A DNA stretch of 11,194 nt. It comes from Candidatus Geoarchaeota archaeon (GTDB lineage Archaea; Thermoproteota; Thermoprotei; Gearchaeales; WAQG01). Shown here piece after piece: positions 1-6,746 of the stretch. Position 1 is the stretch's first letter; each line of letters opens with the position of its first letter. The notes under the pieces were generated by a model. That model ran no database searches. It worked only from the letters and a program-made list of their open reading frames with translations, and was not told the DNA's origin. The stretch spans positions 1 to 11,194 of the forward strand of contig WAQG01000105.1 of the NCBI GenBank assembly GCA_015520395.1, in the 5' to 3' direction. Made by a program: the position numbers and the translations under genes.

Positions 1-551
1 ATTCTGGGTGGCGTAGGGCTGGTAAGAGCCTGGCCGAGTCTCTGGTTGAGATGTATGCGGAGATTTCTGGGGGCGGGTGGGTTCAGAGGATGGTTGAGGC
101 TAGGGTGAGGTATAGGGTTGAGGAGTGGGTATTCCAACAAGAAACCCAGGTCGAATACTATTACATCATGGCGCCTGAATACATCTTTGGCGTCAGGCTG
201 GGCGGCCACGTCTACGGGGACGACGAATGCGGCTACCCCGCACCCAACAACGCCTCAAGACACCATAGGGGCGGCGGGAACACCTTCATCATCCGGTTTG
301 AGAGCGACTGGCGGGACGACACGCCGTGGCTAGCCACAGACGTCTCCTTCACGATCCCGGCATCCTGGGGCCAACTGTCGTTCTCCGGGACAATAAACCT
401 CTACAGGGCGGCCGGCACTGATGGAGTGACGGGGACACCGCCGGCAATCGAGGTTGAGGTTGTCAACTGGGCCTCAGAGACGCTATACTGGTGGTACGGT
501 AACGGCAACGACCCAACAAGCTACATCGCCCACTTCTCCTGGAGGGGATAA
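1..551 (+). CDS. C-terminal part of an unrecognised Trp/Tyr-rich protein (5' end outside window)
   Basis: The frame is open from base 3 to the TAA at 549-551. An internal ATG at 51 has no convincing Shine-Dalgarno site, and the frame continues unbroken to the left edge, so I treat this as a truncated gene rather than a 166-residue protein. The visible 182 residues are rich in Trp, Tyr, Gly and Asn, with alternating hydrophobic and polar stretches suggesting a beta-sandwich-like or surface domain. There is one Cys, no transmembrane helix and no recognisable catalytic motif. The end is unusually aromatic (YWWYGNGND, then HFSWRG). I do not recognise the family and assign no function; an extracellular or S-layer-associated protein is only a guess from composition. 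Codons in the first ~130 bases are mostly G/T-ending, later ones A/C-ending. It converges on the SDR gene across a 319-base spacer. Confidence 0.7.
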   Translation, partial: SGWRRAGKSLAESLVEMYAEISGGGWVQRMVEARVRYRVEEWVFQQETQVEYYYIMAPEYIFGVRLGGHVYGDDECGYPAPNNASRHHRGGGNTFIIRFESDWRDDTPWLATDVSFTIPASWGQLSFSGTINLYRAAGTDGVTGTPPAIEVEVVNWASETLYWWYGNGNDPTSYIAHFSWRG

Positions 552-575
552 AGGCTTAGGGGAGGCCGGAGCCTT
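551..575 (+). terminator. Hairpin at the stop codon of the first gene
   Basis: A perfect 6-bp inverted repeat AAGGCT (551-556) and AGCCTT (570-575) starts at the last base of the stop codon. No T-run follows directly; the nearest is six T at 656-661, about 105 bases past the stop. Either the hairpin or the T-tract could end transcription of the + strand gene. Archaeal termination relies mainly on T-tracts, so the hairpin alone is weak evidence. Confidence 0.3.
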
Positions 576-870
576 GACATCAACTACATACTTCCCCCGC
601 GCCTTGTTATGAGTCCAGATCGTTATCAGGATGGATGCCTGCATGTAGGATTTGATTTTTTAGCCTTATAGCCCGATTAGAGGCCCGGTTTGGATGTTAT
701 TTAGAGTTGGCTTTCACATCCTGGGGTCAGCGCCAGGAACCTTCCGTTTGCTATGGCAATTTAAGCCCTCTTAATCGTTTGAGAAGTTTTACTGGCATGC
801 TAGCCCCATGTATTAGGGCTGGGTCTTAGTCCGTCCCTCGAGAACATCTACTATGTCCCTCTTGATCAGG
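552..870. other. Gene-free spacer between convergent genes
   Basis: This stretch separates the + strand gene ending at 551 from the minus strand SDR ending at 871. I see no credible protein: the best ATG frame (609-671) gives only 20 residues. It contains the T-tract TTTTTT at 656-661, which could terminate the + gene, and an inverted repeat AGCCC (802-806) / GGGCT (816-820) with a 9-base loop, which could fold in the 3' end of the SDR transcript. No T-run follows that stem on the minus strand. No tRNA-like arms and no C/D-box pair were found. Confidence 0.55.
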
Positions 871-1668
871 CTAGATTGCTTTTATTATTCCTCCGTCTAC
901 GGGTATTATTGCTCCTGTTATGTAGCTGGCTTTTTCGCTTGCCAGGAATACTGCCAGGTTTGCTATCTCCTCGGGCTCTGCGGCCCTGCCTAGGGGTATG
1001 TCTTTGACCCGCTCTTTTAGAGCCTCTTCGTAGCTTATTCCCCTGGACTCGGCTACCTTTCTGACTAGGCTTTTCATCCTTTCGGTTAGTGTGAGGCCGG
1101 GCATTATTGCGTTTACGAGTATGTTGTAGGGTGCCAGCTCTATTGACAGGGTCTTCGTAAGCCCGATCAGCGATATCCTGACAACGTTTGAGAGGGCTAT
1201 GTTCACGACGGGCTGCTTAACCGCGTAGGAGGTCACGAACACTATCCTTCCCCACCGCTTTTCCATCATGTGGGGTGTGAGGAGCTTCACGAGCCTCACG
1301 GCGCTCATCAGGAGGAGGTTCACGGCGTTCTCCCAGTCCTCCTCGGTGGTCTCCATAAACCTGGCTATCCTGGGGCCCCCGGTGTTGAAGACGAGTATAT
1401 CGACGCCGCCTAACCTAGCCTTGATGTACTCCGCAAGGCCCTCCAGATCCTCCTTCCTCGTCAGGTCGGCCGCACACCAGTAGACCCCCGCGCCGGTCTC
1501 CCCCTCTATCAGGCTGGCCGCCTTCCTGAGGTTCTCAACACTCCTCGACGAGATCACCACAGTGGCCCCCTCCCTGGCGAGCCCCAGGGCTATGGCGCGG
1601 CCGATACCCTTGCTCGCAGCCGTCACCAACGCGACCTTCCCCTTAAGCCCGAGATCCAAGCCCTGCAC
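871..1668 (-). CDS. SDR-family protein, FabG-like subgroup with degenerate catalytic tetrad
   Basis: A 265-residue Rossmann-fold protein of usual SDR length. The dinucleotide loop is TAASKGIG (16-23), where classical SDRs have TGxxxGxG, and the NNAG motif is replaced by NTGG (95-98). The catalytic Ser is kept (S147), but the residue 13 further on, normally Tyr, is S160, and the expected Lys four further is R164. The PG motif (190-191) and the C-terminal VDGG (257-260) are typical. These substitutions match a subgroup I recall as BKR-like SDR (cd05344), which includes APE0912 of Aeropyrum pernix. It probably binds NAD(P)(H), but ordinary 3-oxoacyl reductase chemistry is doubtful and no substrate can be named. 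The start is GTG, with AGGTGT nine bases upstream. It is the last of three same-strand genes, 39 bases after the radical SAM gene, and may be co-transcribed with it. Confidence 0.88.
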   Translation of the reverse strand: MQGLDLGLKGKVALVTAASKGIGRAIALGLAREGATVVISSRSVENLRKAASLIEGETGAGVYWCAADLTRKEDLEGLAEYIKARLGGVDILVFNTGGPRIARFMETTEEDWENAVNLLLMSAVRLVKLLTPHMMEKRWGRIVFVTSYAVKQPVVNIALSNVVRISLIGLTKTLSIELAPYNILVNAIMPGLTLTERMKSLVRKVAESRGISYEEALKERVKDIPLGRAAEPEEIANLAVFLASEKASYITGAIIPVDGGIIKAI

Positions 1669-1677
1669 CCCCAGCCT

Positions 1678-1689
1678 ACACCTAGGTGT
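1678..1689 (-). promoter_or_regulatory. 12-bp perfect palindrome covering the SDR ribosome-binding site
   Basis: ACACCTAGGTGT is a perfect 12-bp palindrome in the 39-base gap before the SDR start. On the minus strand it contains AGGTGT (1678-1683), the Shine-Dalgarno candidate nine bases before the GTG. It could be an operator or a chance palindrome. A TATA-like TTTAAG lies at 1698-1703, so an internal promoter is possible, although a start about 26 bases downstream would fall inside the palindrome. Confidence 0.35.
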
Positions 1690-1707
1690 TATCGGTGCTT
1701 AAACTTT

Positions 1708-2853
1708 CTAGTACCAGGGGCCCAGGAGGTGGGGGTTCCCAATGTAGACCCTGGTTAGCCCCTCCTCCTTCGCGGCCTTGACGGCCTCGTCCATGTGCCT
1801 CCGGCTTGTTGGTGGCAGGTCGTCCATAAGGTAGTCGGGGTGGAAGGCGAGGAGTATGTATGGTATGTCGGGGTTCTGGTCGGCGATAAAGCCAGCGATG
1901 CCCCTGACCTCCTCCACGTCGACGTAGCCGGGGACGAGTAGGGTGCTGGCCACCACCAGGGGAACCTCCGGCCTCTCCTCAAACCTCCTCGCAGCCCTCC
2001 TGAAGTTTTCGAACACCAGCCTACCATCAACCCCCGTGAGGGCCTTGTAGAGCCGGGGGCTCCACGCCTTTATGTCAAACTTGAATATCCCACCGCTCAC
2101 AAGGGAGTACTCGACCGCCCTCTCCAGGAAGACCGGGTTCACCATGCCGTTGCTCTCCCAGCATATCCTAAGGATCCTCCCCCTGTTTTCCTCGAGGGCT
2201 ATCCTGGATGTCTCCAGGGCGTGGGGCATCTGGGCTGAGGGGTCGCCACCGAAATAGCAGATGCACGCAACTCGCTCATCAACCTTGCTGGCAAGCTCCT
2301 CCGCGCTCATCAGGGGAGACCTTCTGGCCGCCCTCTCCCTGTAGTGCCAGTTCTGGCAGTACAGGCAGTCCAGGCTGCAGGCCCCGTAAAAGACCGCGAG
2401 GTTGTAGTAGCCGTACTCCGGTCCCGGCCTGTAGGAGTACCTGGGGTAGCCGTACCCCCTGGCGGGGCAGACGGGGTCGGCGACACAGTTTGTGGGCAGC
2501 GGGTCATAGTACCATTCGACCACAGCCCTACTGGCTGTCCCAGCAGCCCTGACCAGCCTTCCATCCCTATTCTGGCTGAGCCCACAATAACCGACGCCAC
2601 CATCGGGGATCATGCACCTGTTTCCACAGAGAGGGCAGAGAACGCCGCCGCTGTCCCTGGGTGGGAGTGGGGGCATCCCGTAGGGCCCCCTGCTGAGCCT
2701 GTGGGCCTCAACGATCCTCTCCTCGACTCCCTCCCGCCCACTCCTAATGCAGTCCAGGCAGACGCCTAGGGTGGAGTTTATTAGGATGCTCTCCACCCCA
2801 CATATCCGGCACCTCTTCTTGGACAGCCTTACCCTCCTGTAGAGCCAGGTCAA
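1708..2853 (-). CDS. Radical SAM protein (PFL-activase-like, AmmeMemoRadiSam-type relative) with N-terminal zinc-ribbon-like motif
   Basis: 381 residues. The radical SAM signature CxxxCxxC is C159, C163, C166 (GACSLDCLYCQNW), followed by a GGDP SAM-binding motif (202-205). Two cysteine clusters precede it: C15/C18 with C32/C35 (two CxxC pairs 13 residues apart, zinc-ribbon-like), and C73, C76, C80, C90 with GxGYCG, resembling the N-terminal motif of PflX/AmmeMemoRadiSam radical SAM proteins. Two further Cys (C123, C129) sit in a PLPTNC stretch. It should cleave SAM with a [4Fe-4S] cluster to make a 5'-deoxyadenosyl radical, but the substrate is unknown. No AMMECR1, Memo or glycyl-radical enzyme gene is in the window. 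The start is TTG, four bases after the UDG stop, with GGGAGGGG at 2862-2869, eight bases upstream inside the end of the UDG gene. This argues for translational coupling. Family assignment is firm; subfamily is tentative. Confidence 0.88.
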   Translation of the reverse strand: MTWLYRRVRLSKKRCRICGVESILINSTLGVCLDCIRSGREGVEERIVEAHRLSRGPYGMPPLPPRDSGGVLCPLCGNRCMIPDGGVGYCGLSQNRDGRLVRAAGTASRAVVEWYYDPLPTNCVADPVCPARGYGYPRYSYRPGPEYGYYNLAVFYGACSLDCLYCQNWHYRERAARRSPLMSAEELASKVDERVACICYFGGDPSAQMPHALETSRIALEENRGRILRICWESNGMVNPVFLERAVEYSLVSGGIFKFDIKAWSPRLYKALTGVDGRLVFENFRRAARRFEERPEVPLVVASTLLVPGYVDVEEVRGIAGFIADQNPDIPYILLAFHPDYLMDDLPPTSRRHMDEAVKAAKEEGLTRVYIGNPHLLGPWY

Positions 2854-2857
2854 CCCC

Positions 2858-3460
2858 CTAACCCCTCCCGAGAAGCTTTGCAGCCAGCATTAGATCCTCC
2901 AGGATCAGGCCCCTGTAGGACGGGTTGTATAGGGCGGAGGCGGGGTGGAGTGTTGGGACTAGGTATGCCTTAACAAAGTCGCCGAGGAGCGGTGAGCCCA
3001 GGACGATACGCTTAGCCGCACCCCTCTCCCTCGTTATCGATGTGAACCTAAGCCCGGCCCTCTGGTAGAGCCATGAGGCCGAATGTCTCCCCAGGGCTAC
3101 GATGACCTTTGGGCGGATCACAAGTATCTGGCGCTCGAGGTAGGGGGTACACGCCCTTATCTCCTCCTCCCTAGGATCCCTGTTGCCCGGGGGCCTGCAC
3201 TTCACAACGTTCGTTATGTAGACCTCCTCCCTGCCCAGCCCCGCCTCCCTTAGGAGGCTGTCGAGGAGCTTGCCGGCGGGCCCAACGAAGGGCCTCCCAG
3301 TCTCATCCTCAATCCTCCCGGGGGCCTCACCTATAAGCATGACCTCAGCGTTTAGAGGCCCCTCCCCAACAACCACGTTTGTCCGGCTCCTCCAAAGCCC
3401 ACACTTGCGGCAGCCCTCAACCTCCCTCCTAACAGCCTCCATTAAACTCCACTTATCCAC
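2858..3460 (-). CDS. udg: Family-4 (type IV) uracil-DNA glycosylase, Fe-S
   Basis: 200 residues, normal for family-4 UDGs of thermophiles. It removes uracil from DNA arising by cytosine deamination, the first step of base excision repair and important at high temperature. The four cluster cysteines are C17, C20, C88 and C104. Motif 1 is GEAPG (44-48), and GRPFVGPAG (55-63) and CRPPGNR (88-94) are typical. Motif 2 is HPAS (172-175). The nominal start is GTG at 3460; an ATG six codons later (3440-3442) is also possible, and both leave C17 intact. A weak TATA-like TTTAT about 26 bases upstream would fit leaderless translation from the GTG. It is first of the three-gene set; its stop lies four bases before the radical SAM start. 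Its codons drift from G/T-ending at the 5' end towards A/C-ending at the 3' end. Confidence 0.93.
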   Translation of the reverse strand: MDKWSLMEAVRREVEGCRKCGLWRSRTNVVVGEGPLNAEVMLIGEAPGRIEDETGRPFVGPAGKLLDSLLREAGLGREEVYITNVVKCRPPGNRDPREEEIRACTPYLERQILVIRPKVIVALGRHSASWLYQRAGLRFTSITRERGAAKRIVLGSPLLGDFVKAYLVPTLHPASALYNPSYRGLILEDLMLAAKLLGRG

Positions 3461-3483
3461 AGATAATCAAAGCCTAACCACAC

Positions 3484-3493
3484 GGATAAACAT
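3484..3493 (-). promoter_or_regulatory. Weak TATA-like element before the UDG gene
   Basis: The minus strand reads AATGTTTATC here, about 26 bases upstream of the GTG at 3460. That spacing would place the transcript start at or next to the start codon, as in leaderless archaeal mRNAs. The match is poor, and the assignment rests mainly on spacing and on the need for a promoter after the upstream terminator. Confidence 0.28.
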
Positions 3494-3521
3494 TACTAAT
3501 GGCATACAGCAGGCTGAATCT

Positions 3522-3541
3522 AACCCTCAAAAAAGGGGGTT
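3522..3541 (-). terminator. Terminator of the respiratory operon
   Basis: On the minus strand, starting five bases past the TAA of the catalytic subunit gene, AACCC and GGGTT (3537-3541 and 3522-3526) form a 5-bp stem around a 10-base loop containing six T (3529-3534). A T-tract just after a stop codon is the usual archaeal termination signal, and the small stem may add to it. It separates the respiratory operon from the UDG set. Confidence 0.5.
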
Positions 3542-3545
3542 ATGG

Positions 3546-6500
3546 TTAAGAGACCTTTACAAGCTTTACTCTCGTGTCGAAGAAGGAGGCGCTGCCTCCT
3601 ATTGGGTCGGTTAAGCACACGTTTCCTAGCACCGGATCCCGCCTCATCACAGCGTTGGGGCATAGCCCGAGCCCCCGCCTATAGTCGCCTTTTATGACAA
3701 CGCCATCTATCTCGCAGTCGCTCGCACCGTATCCGAAGTGGCCGTAGTGCCATGAGACGGCCACCACTCCTGGGGCTATCCCTCCCGTAACCTTCACCTT
3801 ACCCTCCACATACCTGTTCTTTATGTATGGCCCGTCTCCAAGAGGCCAAACGCCGTCCGGGTTGCTGGCCGAAACTATCCTCACCACATCACCGTCCTTT
3901 AGGCCCAGCTCCTCAGCCGTCTTCTTGTTGATCAATATGTGGTTCTCCGGCATCACCGAGAGTATCCAGTAGTTGCCCGGCGTCCTGGACTGTCCACCGT
4001 ATATCTCCTTGTAGGTGATGAGTATGAGTGGGTACTCGTCGTCCCTTATGGGCCTGCCCTTCGAGTCTATGTATGGCGGAACATACACCGGCACTCCGGA
4101 GAACCTGACCCCCATGTACTTGCTGTAGTAGCTGCCCACCTTCTCGACGTAGAGGTTTAGTAGCCCGGTGAATCTATGGGTTAGGTATTCGCCGTCGTAG
4201 GCCTTATCAGCATCCTCGAACCTCCCGCCCCTGTTCAGCACGTAAACCACCTTCCTCCACCAATCGTTGCCCTCCGGGTCTATGACTGCCCTGTGCCACC
4301 TCTCCTCGTCAAACACTGTCTTCGGGAGATGCTTTCTTGCCTCCCTGAATATCCTGAGCTCCTCGTCATCAGCGTCTGGCACCTCATCCCCAACCTTGTC
4401 CCCCGCAGCTATATTAGCGACCATCTTTAGATAGTAGTCCTCCATCCTCGTGAACGGCATGCCCGGCCCAAACCCATCACTGCCATATCCGGGTAGCCCG
4501 AGCTTCTCAGCTATGGCGAGCATGATGGCCTCCATTGAAATCGGCATCTCCTCGCCAAACACCCTGCAGGTGTCCACGAGTGGGGCGACCATAGGTTGCC
4601 TAACCTTGCTCGCCTTCGTATTTACATCCGGGGATGTGTGAGGGGTGCCCCACCTCTCCCAGATGGCTATATCCGGGAACACGTAGTCAGCGTATATTGT
4701 TGTCTCGCCGAGAACTATGTCGGTGGCTATTATGAGGGGCACTTTCTCAACGTCCTTTAGTATCTCAAGCTGGGCATCAGCTGCTGGCGTTGCAAATCCA
4801 GGCGTCCCCTTATGTATCCAGAGTATCTTTATCCTGTACGGGTAGCCGTCGGCGGCGCTTGGCAGTATCTCCTGGTAGAGGTTGCTTGTGAATGGGTACC
4901 AGGGCCTCTTAGGAACATCTTCAACAAGTGATAGAGTAGAGCTCTCGAACTTCGATTTCTCTCTGGTCAGCTTGACTCCAAAGCCTGATATCTTGCCCGG
5001 ATGCAGCGAGGATAGGTGGAAGGGCCCCTTCCTCTTGCTTCCAGTCTCATGCCAGTGGCCACCACCCTTCGACAACCCACCCTTCCAGCCGATGTTGCCT
5101 ATGAGAAGGTTCAGGGTTATTATTGCCTGCCCGTTATAGTAGCCATTTGGATGCTGCACAGGCCCCCGGTAGAGCTCTGCAACAGCCCTCTTCCCGTGCG
5201 ATGTAAACTCTGCTGCAAGAACCTCTATGTCCTCCCTTGAGACGCCGCATATCGAGGCCCACTCATCCAGGGACCTGCTCATAGCGCTCTCGTAGAGCAG
5301 CTGGAAACCGCTCTTAACCCTAATCCCATTTAACGTTGTGTCTACAAGAAGGATGCCCTCCTTGGGGTTCTCGGCGTCGTTGGGGTCGACCGGCGTTGGC
5401 TCCCCAGTCTCCTTATCCATAATGACATACTCGCTATCCGATCCTATGCCCAGCTCGCTGGCCCTTAGGAGCTTGCCATCCTCAACCTTAACGAGATAGG
5501 TCGCATTAGTGAAGGTGGGTTCGCCGTCAAGATCAGCCGCAGCTTTATTCGCGTTTTCAAGATACCTAGCATCATAACGCTTATTCTCCAGGATCCATCT
5601 AATCATGCCTAGGGCAAAGGCGCCGTCGGTTCCAGGCTTTATGGGAACCCACCTCCAAGCCTTAGCAGCGGTCTTCGATAGCCTTGGATCAACAACGGCG
5701 AACTTGAGTCCGCCCTCAACAACCGCCTTGGTCAGCTTGTGGGCCATGTTGGTTGGGCCGAAGTTAGCCTCAAATGCGCCTGTCCCAAAGAATATTATGA
5801 ACTCGCAGTTCAGTATGTCAGGCTTCATATGGTGCTTGCCGCTGATCATCCCGTACGCTATGTGGTGGCTCTGCTCGCAGATGGTCGTGTGCTCATACCA
5901 GTTTATAGAGCCGAACGCGTCGATCACAAACCTCTTTGAGAACTCCTTCCTACCATGCTCTATCCTCCCAGCCATAAATACGAACTGGTTGGCCTTTGTG
6001 CCGAGGTCAGGGTGATCCGGGTCTATAAACACGTCTTCAAGCTTAAGCCCGTACTTAGCCAGCTCCCCGCTCCACTTTGCCTTAAACTCCTCAACCAGCC
6101 TGGCCTTCTCATCACCACTGGCCGCCATTATCTTCGAAATGTCGCTCTTCATATCCGCTGAGATGGAGGCTGGGTCTCCACCCCTATCCCTTATCAGCCC
6201 CCAAACCCATATGTCCTTAAGGCCTGGAACCTGCCTGTCCTCCTCGCCGGGCACATCGCTGAACAACCTGCCTCCCTCCACGATTTCCTTTATCGCCTGG
6301 TCAAACGGGATGGTCTTCCACTTGTTAGAGCCCCTGGGCCCAGCGCGCTTCAAAACCTTTATAACCCTGTATGGGTCATATAGGCTCTCAATGCCTGACT
6401 GCCCCTTAACGCAAAGATAGGCGTCGATCTTCGCCGCCACGTCAAGCCTTGTCTTGTAGGGTATGTGCGGAGTCATGTTCTGCGGCGAGTACGGGTTCCC

Positions 6501-6746
6501 GGTCAGCTTGACCAAAACCCCATCGAGTATCTTACCCTTTATGGGGCACGCCGTGTGGCACTGAAGACAGACCGAGTATATGATCGACTCGGGCTTTGCG
6601 AGGGGGTTCTCGCCGCCCTGGGCGGCCGCCCTGACGGCTTCAGCATACTTTCTGAAGGCCTCTGGAACACTCAGCATCACGGCCGTCGCTCCACCGAGGA
6701 GCGCGCCAACCTTGACAAAATCCCTCCTTGAGATCCTACGACTCAC
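3546..6746 (-). CDS. ttrA: Molybdopterin oxidoreductase catalytic subunit, tetrathionate reductase TtrA-like
   Basis: 1066 residues, close to TtrA/ArrA length. A twin-arginine signal SRRDFVK (6-12) precedes a hydrophobic stretch, so it is exported folded with its cofactor. The N-terminal [4Fe-4S] site is C60, C63, C67 and C112 (CLQCHTACP, then LCVKG). C290 in HTTICEQS is the likely molybdenum ligand. DPRLSKTAAKA (353-363) and PGTDGA (371-376) are typical of bis-MGD enzymes, and a molybdopterin C-terminal domain runs from about 905 to the end. A long insert (~160-280) with TKANQF and GRxxFSKRF resembles TtrA. Expected reaction: tetrathionate to thiosulfate, with electrons from the B subunit. 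Arsenate, selenate or polysulfide cannot be excluded, since TtrA and ArrA are close relatives. The GTG start overlaps the TGA of the membrane subunit (GTGA), with GGAGGTGG at 6754-6761, seven bases upstream. Confidence 0.85.
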   Translation of the reverse strand: MSRRISRRDFVKVGALLGGATAVMLSVPEAFRKYAEAVRAAAQGGENPLAKPESIIYSVCLQCHTACPIKGKILDGVLVKLTGNPYSPQNMTPHIPYKTRLDVAAKIDAYLCVKGQSGIESLYDPYRVIKVLKRAGPRGSNKWKTIPFDQAIKEIVEGGRLFSDVPGEEDRQVPGLKDIWVWGLIRDRGGDPASISADMKSDISKIMAASGDEKARLVEEFKAKWSGELAKYGLKLEDVFIDPDHPDLGTKANQFVFMAGRIEHGRKEFSKRFVIDAFGSINWYEHTTICEQSHHIAYGMISGKHHMKPDILNCEFIIFFGTGAFEANFGPTNMAHKLTKAVVEGGLKFAVVDPRLSKTAAKAWRWVPIKPGTDGAFALGMIRWILENKRYDARYLENANKAAADLDGEPTFTNATYLVKVEDGKLLRASELGIGSDSEYVIMDKETGEPTPVDPNDAENPKEGILLVDTTLNGIRVKSGFQLLYESAMSRSLDEWASICGVSREDIEVLAAEFTSHGKRAVAELYRGPVQHPNGYYNGQAIITLNLLIGNIGWKGGLSKGGGHWHETGSKRKGPFHLSSLHPGKISGFGVKLTREKSKFESSTLSLVEDVPKRPWYPFTSNLYQEILPSAADGYPYRIKILWIHKGTPGFATPAADAQLEILKDVEKVPLIIATDIVLGETTIYADYVFPDIAIWERWGTPHTSPDVNTKASKVRQPMVAPLVDTCRVFGEEMPISMEAIMLAIAEKLGLPGYGSDGFGPGMPFTRMEDYYLKMVANIAAGDKVGDEVPDADDEELRIFREARKHLPKTVFDEERWHRAVIDPEGNDWWRKVVYVLNRGGRFEDADKAYDGEYLTHRFTGLLNLYVEKVGSYYSKYMGVRFSGVPVYVPPYIDSKGRPIRDDEYPLILITYKEIYGGQSRTPGNYWILSVMPENHILINKKTAEELGLKDGDVVRIVSASNPDGVWPLGDGPYIKNRYVEGKVKVTGGIAPGVVAVSWHYGHFGYGASDCEIDGVVIKGDYRRGLGLCPNAVMRRDPVLGNVCLTDPIGGSASFFDTRVKLVKVS

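Noticed and set aside
51..551. Reading the first gene as a complete 166-residue protein from the ATG at 51
   Set aside because: The frame stays open to the window edge and the ATG lacks a ribosome-binding site, so a truncated longer gene is more likely.
609..671. Short ATG frame of 20 residues in the spacer after the first gene
   Set aside because: It has no ribosome-binding site, is very short, and contains the probable terminator T-tract.
2344..2769. Open + strand frame of 141 codons opposite the radical SAM gene
   Set aside because: Its low-complexity Pro/Ala/Val composition mirrors GC-rich codons on the other strand, and the opposite gene has conserved cysteine motifs.
5605..6015. Open + strand frame of 136 codons opposite the catalytic subunit gene
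   Set aside because: It lies wholly antisense to a well-supported molybdopterin domain, its residue pattern follows the opposite gene, and no ribosome-binding site or motif supports it.
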